This document shows, one piece after another, positions 22,698 through 34,600 of a stretch of DNA of 64,000 nucleotides. The stretch is taken from contig BDSI01000009.1 of the NCBI GenBank assembly GCA_003117195.1, forward strand, positions 496,001 to 560,000. The letters are read 5' to 3'. The notes beneath the pieces were generated by a model. It searched no databases. It saw nothing but the letters and a program-made list of their open reading frames with translations, and was not told the origin of the DNA. Every line of letters begins with the position of its first letter. The first letter of the stretch is position 1. Origin of the DNA: Eudorina sp. 2006-703-Eu-15 (taxonomy: Eukaryota; Chlorophyta; Chlorophyceae; Chlamydomonadales; Volvocaceae). A program made the translations under genes and the position numbers.

Positions 22698-25600
22698 TCA
22701 GCCCCGCCGCAGAATCCCCGGGTTATAGCCGCCAGGCGGCGCTGCAGCCCCCGCAAGCCCCGGTCGGCCACCGCCGTAGTCGGGCCCCGCCACTCGCCCC
22801 ACCCCACTCCCTGCGACCCCGCCCGCCGCCATCCGCTCCCCCCCTTGACCAACCCCCCCTGGACCCACCACCGACACCCCACCCCGCGGCAGCACCCCCC
22901 CACCGCCGCCGACCCCGCCGCCACCGGCTGCGATGGCGGCCCATGCGGCACCCGCAGCTCCGGATGTCCCCGTCCCGGCCCCCGGCAGAGCGCTCCCCCC
23001 CGGGGTGGGTCCGGGGCCCAGGGCCGCCCAGCCGCGCGCCGCCGCCGTGGCGTTGTGCTGCGCCGCCAGCTGCTGCGCCACGAGCTCCTCGGGCATGAAG
23101 TGGGCGCTGTAGCACTCGTTGTAGTTGAGGCGCATCAGCAGGTCCCCCAGGTCGCTGGAGGGGCTCTGTGGGGCAGGAAGGGGGGGGGCGGGGCGGGGGT
23201 AGGGGTGAGGGGAGAGGGGCGGGAGAGCCGCAGGCAGTGGGGGAGGGAGAGGTAGACAGGGGGCGGTGGGGGAGGTGTGATGTAGTGCCACTGGGTGGGG
23301 TGGGGTTGGATGTGCGCAATTTTGTGGTGACCCGTCCCCTCCCACCCCGGATGGGAGGCCGCGGGGCAACCTCACAGACCCACATCTCGACATCTAACAC
23401 ACACACGACCTGGCACGTGGAGGCGGTATTGGTGGTGGTGCGAGGGGGATAGCGGTGCGGTGCGCTTTTGCGGTTTCGCTGTCTTCATTGACGTAAGGGG
23501 GGAACAGCGAGGGCACTCGGGCCCTCCTAGCACCCATCAGTTCAGACCCACCCACCCACCCACCCACCCACCCACCTACCCACATACCGACAGACCGACC
23601 GGGGCCACGAACCCCACCACGCCGCGAAACCCACACCCCAACACCGCCGAAGGCTATCCCCTCTCCCCTCCCTAATTCCCATTCTTGATACGTCTTAACA
23701 GTTATCGTAAACCCCGTCTCCAAACAAAGAAGCAAAACCGCGAACCCCCTCCCCCCCTCACCAGCAGCGCCCGAGTGGACACATATCGGACCAGGTAGCC
23801 CAGCCAGTAGGAGAACTTGCCCGCCGCGGCAAGGGCCTCCTCCTGCAGCCGGGCGGCAAGCGGGTTGGGCGCCCCGCCGCCGCCGGCCCCAGGCCCAGAG
23901 CCGCCGCCCGCGCCGCCCGGCCCCGGCGCGACGGCCACTGCCTGCGTGGGTGGGTTGGGTTGGGTTGGGGAGGACCAGGCGGTCAGAGCACAGCGGTCCA
24001 GGGGTTAGGCATGCTGGTGGTGGTGGTGGTGGGGTGCGGAGGGCACTCCGCACTCTTCGGCCACACCACCCAGCCGACCCACTTGCACAGACCCGGGGAG
24101 GGGCGACCCCGGACGAAGGTTTCGGGAGGTCGAGACGTTTGACCGGGTCGCCGGCCCAATGGCAGGCGAGAGCGGTGGACGCCCCCGCCACCCACCTTGG
24201 CAGCTCCGCTGGTGAGGCCGCTGACCGCTGCCGCGAAGCGCAGGCAGGCGTCCAGGCACTTGCGCAGTGCGGCCCCCATGTGGCGGCTGCCCTCCTCGCC
24301 CGAGTACCTGCACCCGCAGAGGGGGGCAGAGGGGGGCACAGAGGGGGGGACCAGGCGGCCGCCGTTCGGACCCGGACCCGGACCGGCTGCAGACACGGAC
24401 CGCGGCAAAGGGGGGCTGGCTGGCAGCCAGCCGCCGCCCACCCCGCACCACATGGCCCCATATGAGAGATGAGGCGGGCCGGTGGTGACGTGACGCGGTG
24501 TGACCGGCATTCATGTCGCGTCAGGAGCAGCAACCCCCGTCCATGAGAGATGAGGCGAGGCTGTGGCCGCATTCAGGCCCCTGTGTGTATTTGTGCGGTG
24601 CAGGGTGGGGCGGCGCTTGCGGGCTTGCGGGCGTGGGGGCGGGGTTGGGGTTGGGCCGGGTGGGGAATTGTGTGTCTAGGAAGATACGGTAGGCCCTCAG
24701 AGGCCCGCTGACAGCCCCATTAGACCTCCCCCCAGGTGGAGGTGGAGGAGCAGGTGGGAGCCCACCTGAAGCAGCGACGCAGCAGCGTCACGGTGTACGA
24801 CGAGTGCGCCTCACACACGTCATCCAGACTGCGGGCGGAGGCCAGGTCCTTAGCGGTGGGGGGGGGGTGAGACGAAGGGGGGAGGGGGGAGGAGGTGGGA
24901 GGAGGATAGGAGGGGGAAGAGGGAGGCAGGGCAGGGCAGGGCAGGGCAGGGCAGGGCAGGCAGGGAGGGAGAGGGAGGGAGGGTTGGAGAGGAGGGAGAG
25001 GCTACACGGAGCACAAGCCCAGGGCGAGGAGTGGGGGATAGGTTGGCTCCGCAACCAGCAGGAGAGGCCGGAGGGACCTGTAAGAGATGGGTGAGCGCCG
25101 TCCTTGCAGCGGGCGGGGGGGGGAGGGGAAGAGGACGGAGGGAGGGAGGAGGAGGGGGCGAGGTCGAAACCCCCTCTTTGGCACGCCCGCTGAGAATCTA
25201 CCCCGGCTTGTTTGAGGATGTGACGCTGTCTCAGACACCCCCAAACCCTCCTCCCCTCCCCGCTGCGAACCACCCCCCCTCCCCAGTCCCCACCCTTCAC
25301 GGGAGCCCATCAACTCAGCCTATCAACTAAAACCCCTCCTCCCCCTCCCACTTCTCCACACACCCCTGGAGCAGCTCCCCCCCGGCCCCCTCACCCTCTC
25401 AAACTTGGGTCGCGTATTGACTCCTGTGCCACGCATCGGTTCCCCAATCCTTACCCTCTCAAACTGCACCCAGGCGTCATGCACCAGCTGCGTGGCCACC
25501 CACTGCTCCAGGGTGGCCATGAAGTGGACCATAGCCGCCAGGGAGGACTGCAGCTTGATGGCTGTAGCAGCAGCCGACAGCGGGACGTTGCTACTGCTAC

Positions 25601-28600
25601 TGCTGCTGCCGTTGCCGCTGCTGCCGCCGCCAGGACCACCAGCGCCGCCCGCGACTGACGACGCTGACGCCGTCGCCGTCGCCGTCACCCCCGCGGAGCC
25701 CGACAGGAGGCTGTTGCTGCTGCTACTGCCGTGGACGCCGGCGGTGCGCTGAGGCTCGGAGGGCCGGTGTTGGCCACCGGCGGCGGCGGTTTTGGAGGCG
25801 GTGTTGGCGGCGGCGTCGGCGACGCCGGTGCTGAGGCTGCGCTGCGGCGCGCCCCTGGGCCCGCCTCCAGTCGCTGCTGCTGCCCCGGTGGTGCCGGCTG
25901 CGTGGGGTCCCCCCTTGCCCCTCAGCGGCCTCCAGCTGTTGGGGTGCCGCCGGGTCTCCCTCTCCCTCCAGGACAGGCAGGCGCTCTTGTGGGCCGCATC
26001 CAGGGCGGTGCGCACCCACCGCAGCTGCAGCATGAACACCAACACCTGAACCGGTGCGGGTGCGGGTAGGGTATATAGGAAATTGGTAGACGGGATGGGT
26101 GGGTTTGGGTGGGGCGGGGAGGAAGGGGGCAACGGGGAGGGGGGGCCCAGCGGGTGGGTCAGTACGGGTGCACGGTCGTGCAGTCGTACGGCAGTTAGGA
26201 TGTCAGCCGGGTGTGCGGTTGACAGAGCCATCGGGGACTTCGGCGCCCCGGGTGTCGACCGTTTGGCCTTCACCGGTCCACAGCTTCAGGAGCGCTTCAG
26301 AGCTGATGAGGCGGTTGGGCACTCGAGTCGGTTGGCAACTGTAACTGCTTGTTGGACGAGCCCATCCTCCGCGACCCCCCAAGCCCGCCCGGGCGGCCCC
26401 ATCCGCGGCCCTATCTTCGTGAAGTGTCTGGGCTCTGAAGCCCCCCCTATGACCCTCCCCCCTCGCCCCCCAGAACACACACACACACACACGCACTCCA
26501 TTTCTGCCTGCCTAAACACCCCCCCACACACACACCTGGCTGTACGCCCCCAGCACCCGCGCATCCGCCACCAGCGCCACCACCCACGAGGGCGCCACCT
26601 CCAGCTGCAGCCGCTCCAGCTCGCCCACAGAGCGGTCCAGCTCCTGGACGGCTTGGAACTGGGGGGCGGGGGGGGGGGCAGAAGGGGGGCGGGGACAGAC
26701 GTATAAGAGGACATGGCGGCGGATTGTGGGGCGAAGGGTAGGAACGACGCTGCCTTGAATGACACGAGGGGTGCACACGACAAGGTAGGTGGCGAGAGTG
26801 AGGTGCGCGCGGGGGGGGGGGGCCAGACTGCTGCAGGCCAGGCGCGCGGCGCCGGCGTCCCCTTCCTTTTCCCTCCCTCCTTCCTTTTGTTCACACATAC
26901 GTTGTCGCTTCCCCATTGGCGGGCAATGTCCCGCACCTTGGCTGATCGCTCGGGCGGCTGACCACTGGCTCCACTGGCCCCACCGGCGGCAGAGCCCGAC
27001 TTGGCCGCCGCGACGCGGCCCGGCAGCGCCGCCGCCGCGCCGCCGACCCCCGCACCCGCCCCGCCGGGGGGACCCTGCCCCTGCCCCTGGCCCCCCGCCT
27101 CTGAGGACGAGGCTGCGGGTGCGGCCTTCAGTTTGATGATGAGGCTGCTGGGGGCCGGCAGGAGGTCCTCGGGGCCGGCGGAGGCCAGCGCCTCCTGCGG
27201 GTGCCGGGGGGGGGGAGAGGGGAGAGGGGAGGGCGGGGGGCGGGGGCATGACAGGCCGGAGGGGAACAGCGGAGTGGTAGGGATTGGTATGCTGCCGCGG
27301 GGAGGGGAGGATGACGCGAAGGGGATTGCGGGTGTTTGCCGTGGTGACGGCGAGCAGTCAGATGATCCCGATCGCTCTGGCATCTCCACCTTCCAGCCCG
27401 CCCGCCACCCACCCGCCCGCCTGTCCTTCAGAAGCCCCAACCCAAAGGCCGGTCCACTCCCCTACCCCCCAGTCCCCTCCCTCGCTCCCTTTCTACCAAT
27501 GTCCTATATCCCCCACCCCCCCCTCCCTCCCTCTCCCCCTCCCTCCCTCCCCCCCACCTGCATGAGGGCCTCCAGCTGGTGCTCCTCCAGCGGCCGCTCC
27601 CCCAGCCGCATACCGCTCAGCAGCGCCGAAACCAGCCGGTCAGCCCAGGAGCGGACCGCGGGGGAGGACAGCAGGAACACGGAGGGCAGGGCGGCCAGGC
27701 GGGCCTAAGGGGGGCGGGGGGGGCGGGGGGGCCGGAGAGGGGGCCGGAGGGGGGGCCGGAGATGGGGCGAGAGGGAACACAGGAAGAGGAGGAGGGTCAG
27801 CAGGGGCCTGAGGTGCTGCAGGGAAGGCGCTGCGCCCCACCCCCCTTTTGATCGGACCCAACAGTCGAGGGGGGGCGGCCAAGTAGGGCTTCTGCCTCCC
27901 CGCCAGACGGAGCGGGAGCGGAGCGAGTCCGTGAGGCCCGGCCGCAATGAGGCGCAGTACGCGGCAGTACAGTGTAGTACGCTGCAGTACGCTGCAGTAC
28001 ATCGGTGATGACTCTGGGGCACGACACCCGGCACCGTCACACCCTCATAATTAGCGACACGCAACCGCCTGGGGTCAGATTGGGCGGATTCAGCAGCCAC
28101 CATTGACCCTCCCTGGACCTACAGCCCTGGGCTCCGATGCGCTGGAGGGTCGTCCACCGCCCCCTTGGCCATTCCCCGCGGCCAGCCCCCCGCCGTACGT
28201 CATCTCCAACCGACAATAAACAGCGGAGTGCCATCCCCGAACAAATGCAGCGCGTTAATAGTTTGACCTTAGCGCGGCTGTGCCCCGGGGAGGGGTCCAA
28301 CTGGAAACAGCCCAGACACACCCCCGGGGGCCGGGGAGGGGGAGAGGAGGGGACGTACCTCCAGTCCCCATCCGCTGATTAGTTTGAGCAGCAGCGCGTC
28401 GTTCACGTGGTCCGACTGGGGGGGGGGCGGGATGGGAGAGCGGTGAGCGGGTGAGGGTGGGTGGGTGGGTGGGTGAGGTTGGGGATGAACAGGGCACAAG
28501 GCAGGCAAGGTCCGGGGGGCGAGGTGGGTTGAGCTGCACCGTCTCTACGTCATCACCGCCCAGGTCTCGCGGGAGGGGGGAGGGGGCAGCCGCAGGGCCG

Positions 28601-31600
28601 CACAGCGCCCGGGTCGGGTCCCAACTCCCAAGGGTAGGCACGCGGAAACCCGCGGGGTGCACCCGGGGGGTGCGTCGGGGGGCGCCTTTTGCCCAACAAG
28701 GGGGCCCTTGCTCAACACCACAGTACAACACACACGCGGAGCCGCACGGAGCAAGGGGTGCGCCGGGATGCGGATTTCACATGTGGGTATGGGGGGAAGA
28801 AAGCGAGATGCAGGCAAGGGCCCGCGTGTAAACTGATGGCAAAAACAGCGGGAGATTCGTCCGGGCCTTTGTCGTTCTGATGGGCTCGCATCCACACCGG
28901 GCCCTGTCCCTCCTTCCACCCCCCGCCCCTCCCCGCCACCCACCCTGTCCTGCAGCGGCTCCACCAGCCCCCTCTGCAGCAGCTCCTGAGGGTGCGGCAG
29001 ACCCAGGGCCGGCCGGGGACCACCGGCCAGTCCACCCCCACCCCCACCGGCCCTGGTGCCCGTCACCCCGGTTGGCGGCGGTGGCGCCCGACCGCAGGCG
29101 TGCAGCAGCAACTGGTCCAGGGCGGGGTGCTCGTAGGCGTTGGGGGCCCAGCCGAGACCCAAGGGGCCGGCGCCGTCACTGCCGGGCGCCGCCGCCGCCG
29201 CCGCCGCGGACCGCCCCGCCGCCCGCGCCCCTCCCCGGAGCTGCTGATGTATCCGGTGCCTGGCGGGGGGGGGGCAGGGTGGGGGGGTAGGGGGGCAGGG
29301 GGTATCGGAATTTGGTTGACATATTGGGGGCAGGCGGGGAGTCGGCAGGGGGGGTTATGTCGAATTAGTAATCAGCAGCAAGGGACTAACTCTGATTCTG
29401 ACTGTCAGGGCAAGGATCCGGGGACGGACCGCAAGGGGTTGGTGAGTGGGCACCCGAGTGCGCCCTCCGCCGGGATCTCCGTCTGAGGAGGGGGGGTTGG
29501 GAGCCTGCGCGGCACCCGCCACACAGCCTCCTCAGCCTTCACAGCCTTCACAGCCCCAGCCACACAGCCTCTCCTCAGCCTTCCCGCCCCAACCACAACA
29601 GCGCGCCAGTGGCTGCTCCCCTGGTCTGGTCCCTTGTGCAGGTCCTTTCTGGTGCCGTTCCGTGCAGAGGTGCGCACTGGCAGCAACTCTCTTGACTCAG
29701 TCCACGTCCACTTCTTGCGGTGAGCTGTGCGCCCCGTGGGGCCCGTGCGCCCAGATGCACCGCTGACGTCACGCCCCGCGCTGGTTCCTCCTCCTCCATC
29801 CCTCCTCCCATCCCATTTGGCCCCCTCGCCGTCGGCCGACCCTCTCAGCCCAGCCCCACACCCACGGCGGCGCTGGCGGGGCTGCCAGCCACAACTTGTC
29901 GTTTCCGCTGCTTCCCTGTCAGAACATGTTTCCTCGCACATATACCCCAAGTGGGGACTTGGGATACTGCTCAGCCGGGTCCTCTTCCCCATCGGCCAGG
30001 CACCCCCCCGCGCCCCCATCTCCATCCCCCCCCCGCGCCCCCATCTCCACACCCCCCCCGCCCCCATCTCCACCCCCTAGACACCCCGGAGTCACCCGCC
30101 CCCCTGCACCCCACGCAGCCCCACCAAGGTCCTCCCGAACGGATGGGTCGCCAGCCCGCAGGGCCCGGACCTGCACCGCCACCGCCGCCGCCGCCGCCAC
30201 CGCTGCCGCTGCTGGCAGCCGCCGGCAGCCCCTCCACGGCCCCCAGCAGCTGCTGACAGCGCCGGGGCCACCAGCCGCCCAACTCCGACTCGCCGGCCCC
30301 CACACCCTCCTCATCCCCATACTGAGCTCCCCCGAAAGGCTGCAGCTGCTGTCCTTCTTCCTGTTGCTGGTGGTGATGGTGGTGTTGCTGGTGGTGGCGG
30401 CGGCCGCTTCGGTGGGCGACATGCACGTCCTCACCCGGGCTGCTGCCGCCACTGACCCCTCCGCAGTCCAGGGGGGTCACCGGGGAGGAGCTGCCCCGCG
30501 GAGGACCCTCCCGCTCCGAAACCACCGCCGCCGCCGCCGCCGCCGCGGGAAGCTGTCGCTCGCGGGCGCCCCGCCCTCCTCCTCCCACTGAAGTACCCAG
30601 CCCCGCGCCGCCGCCGCCGCCTCCGCCACCCCGGGCGGCCCCCTCCGCTCCCCCGCCGCTGCCTGCAGCTGCGGCCCCTCCGCACAGGGCCTGCAACCGC
30701 GAGGATGAGGAAGCCATGCGAGACCATAGACCCGCTGTCCCGCCGGCCGCCGGTGGCGGCGGCAGCGCCGCCGCCGCGGCCGTGGCTCCGCCGCCTGCGG
30801 ATGGCGAGCCGCGGTCGACCGCAATGAGACCCATGGATCGGATCGGAGTCGAGGGCATTCCGGGCTGCCACGCCGCCCCCGGGGCCCCCTGGAGGGCTGT
30901 ACCGCTGGCCCCGGCACCGGATTCTTCCGATCCAGGGCACGCGAGGTACGACAATAGGCGCTCCATAATGCCCCGCTTCAGGTCGCGCCGGCCGCCCCAG
31001 ACGCTGCCGCCGCCGTACAGCCCAGCGTAGTCGGACGGCTCCATGCCGAGTCCGTACAGCGCGTACGACTCCTCGAGCGCGACACGGTCAAGTACGGCAG
31101 AGCCTGCGGAGCCGTACGCCGGTCCCGCGGCCCCGGCGGTGGTGGCGGCGGCGTCGGGGCCCAGGCTGTCCGCCTCCCGCTGCCGCAGTCGGAGGGACTT
31201 GCCTGCGTGGTACACGGGGGGGGGAGGGGGAGGGGCAGGGTGCGCCGGCGGATAAAGGAGGGGGGGACCGGGCGAGGTCGGGGGCGGGCGGGAGAAGACC
31301 GCGACAAGCCACAACCCTAGCCCAACCAACAAGTGGCCGCTCCGGTACCCTCTAGTGAGCGTTCCCATCTTCCCAATACACACTGAAACGCGCACGACTG
31401 CACGTGTAACTGGGGGCCGGGATAAAATCGGAGAGCAGCAGGTCAACCTGCATTTGACGCGTTCATGACAGACTGTCAGACTGACCGACAAGGAAGAGCC
31501 GCCCCCGGCTGACCGGTCCCGTTCGTTCGGTCCGCCCCGCGGAGGCTGGTAGGTCCCCGGTCCCCAGCCTGGCCAGATGTGACCCGGCCAGCCAGACCGC

Positions 31601-34600
31601 ACGCACGCACCCGGGGCGCAATGCGTTTTGGCGCGCCGGGTCCGCCCTCCTCCACGCGCCCACAACCGACAGCCTCCACCCCACCCTCCCTCGCGCATCA
31701 GTGCCCGCACCAACCCCGCCCCCGCCCCGCCCCCAGGTGGTTTCGCAGTCAGCCCCCCTCCCCCCCCCCTGGAGATCACTGCCAGTACAGCTGATCCCTC
31801 ACCGGACCTTCGCGCTGCCGGCGGTCAGCGCAGTAAGTGTAAGAATTATGTCCACCAATTCCCTGTAGCCCCCCCTTCCCTCCCCCTCCCTCTTCTCGGT
31901 CTCCTCACCCGCCGCCATGATCCCCGGCACCAGGGCCTGCAGGAAGGGCGGACACAGGTACGACGACTGACCCATCGGGCCCCCGACCGCTGCGGCCACC
32001 GCCGCCCCCCAGTTCCCGGAGCCCCCTCCGGCACCCGCCAGGCCGCCCGGAGCTCCGAGACCAACACCACCACCGGTTGCTGCTGCTGCTGCTGCTGCCG
32101 CTGGTCCCGGCCCCGCCGCAGCCAGCCCGGGGGGCCCTGGCGGTGCCGGGGGCGCCGGGGTGGGGCGACTGAGGGCCACATAACCCTCCCGCCAGAAGGC
32201 AGGATGGTCCGGGGCGACCTGGGTGCGCGGGGGGTGGGGGGGAGGGGAAGGGTGGGGGGTATAGGAAATTGGTAGACGTATTGAAGCTGCGCTGCTGCCA
32301 GAGGGTTAAAAGGGGGGAGAGGGGGAGAGATGAAAGGGATGGCTGGATTAGGCAGCAAAGGTGTAGGATGAAGGGGATCGATGACTGGGTGGGTGGGTGG
32401 GTGTCACGAGGGGAGGGGGGGTCAGGGGGGAACAGGCGGGGGAACCCCGGCGGAGAGGAGGGGGAAGGGGGACGCTGGCTGTGACCCCACTCGTTGGGGG
32501 ATCCAACCACCTCAACCGTCCTACCGGCTTGCACCCACGACGCACACCAACCGTCGAGGCCCCCTCCACCCACCCGCCCGTTTATCCCCTTCAACCTTCT
32601 CCACACCCACCGCAACCCCCGCGGATTCCCGCCTTCCCCCTCCACGGCTGGAGTGTGGGGTTTGTGCCACGTGTGTACGGCGGGTCGCCCAAGAAACCCG
32701 ATTCTGGTCCCAGTCGGTCCCTCCTCCCCTCCCCTCCCTCTGGCAGCAGCGCAGTTTAAACCCGTCAACCAATTTCCTATACCTCCCTCCCTCCCCCCTC
32801 CAGCCCCAAGAGGTGCCCTCGTCCCTCGTGACCTGCCCTCCCCCCTCCCTTGCCGCCGTCTGAATACCACCGTGTGTGTCCACCACCTTCCTATCCTACC
32901 CTGCCCCGCCCTGACCTCCCCTCGGCCCCCTCCCCCCCCCCCCGCCACCACACCACCACCCACCTCCCTGCCGGGCCCGCCACCCCTCACGATGAAGAAG
33001 TCCGAGGGCAGCTCGGGTACCCCCCCGCCACCACCGCCCGGCCCCGCCAGACCTCCTCCGGCTGCGCCGCTGCTGCCACCCGCCGATCCCCCCGCCGCCC
33101 CCCCCGCCGCCGGCGGCCCAGCCCCCGGCAGTGCCCCTCCTCCCCCCGCGGTGGTGGTTCCGGAGCCACTGGCCCACAGCCACTCCGCCAGTCCCTCCAG
33201 GAGGGGCTCCAGGGCCGACAGGTAGAGGTACAGCAGCATGCACCGGTGCGCGTGGGACTCCAGGGGCTGTCCAGGGGAGGGGAGGGTGAGGGGAGGTTGA
33301 GGGGAGGGAGGGGGCAAGAGGTGGGAAGAGGACGAGGAGAGGGAGGGAGGCGGGCGAGAGAGAGGGAGGCGGGGGCGAGGGTGCAGCCCGGGGATGTGGG
33401 TGTGTGCCGCAGAGATATACATCGGCGCAGCGACAGGGTACTGGCAGTGCGAACGGGGTGAGACACGGCGGCGGTGGTGGGATTGGGGGGCGGGAAGGGG
33501 GGAGGGGGGGAATACCCGTGTGCCAGGATGGGAGCAGGCTGTCGTCCAGTCCAGGGAGGGACGGGGCGAGAGCCGATCCGCGGGGCGCGAGGAAACCAGC
33601 TGCACCTGAGGGCCCCTTGCTGGCATCTCCACACACCTATGCACCCGCCCATTCATTTCCGTTCTATTTGTCTTTTTCAAATGAACCCACCCACCCACCA
33701 CCCTACCCACAGGTCACTGCAGATCCCCCCCCCGGGTTCGCCCGTGGCAACCTCAACCCACACCCCACCACCCCCGCCTCCCCGCCCTCACCCGGAACAC
33801 GCCATCCAGCCAGCCCCGCTCGTTCAAAGCGTGCAGCCGCTCCAGAACCAGTCCCGCCTGCAGCTGCAGCGCCACGGACCGACCGCCACCACCCGCCGCC
33901 GGGCCAGCCGCGCCGCCCGGCCCTGCCGCCGCGGCAGCGGCGGCGCTAGCCGCCCCCGTCGCTGACACCGGCGTCGGCATCGGCCCCGGCGGCCCTCCCG
34001 AACGTGATCGAGGGGTCAGGCCCACATCCACGGCGCCGCCAGGAGCAGCGGCGGTGGCGGCGCCCGCGGCCGCCGCCGCCGCCAGCTGCGCCACCAGCGG
34101 CCTCGCGACTTCCAGGTACGCACCCACCAGCCCCGCCGTACGACGCATGTACGGCTCGCAGCTCAGCAGCAGCTCGTACAGGGAGGGCAGCGGGGGGGCC
34201 TCCGCCAATGAGCCGCGCTTGTCCGCCTCCCAGACGACGACGGCGCCCCGCGCCGCCGCGGCCGCCGCGGCTGCTGCCGTCGTGACCCGCTGCTCCAACT
34301 CCACCAGCGGGGTCCTCAGCGCGTGGAGGCAGGCTGAGATCGCCTGCGGTGAGATGCGGGGGGTGGGGGGTGGGGGTGGGGATGGGGTGGGGGGGTGTAA
34401 GGGAAATTGGTAGACATATCTATACTGCGCTGCTGCCAGAGCGAATATCTGATAAAGACTCGACTGTACCAGGATCTCCAGCGAAGTGACGACGTCCACC
34501 CTGTAAGTATTGACAAATAGTGACTTAACCGGTGAATTAACACCGAATCGAAAGAAATCTGCCTAATGCCAGTTCGGTCACGGGGTCGCTGGCTGGGGGA

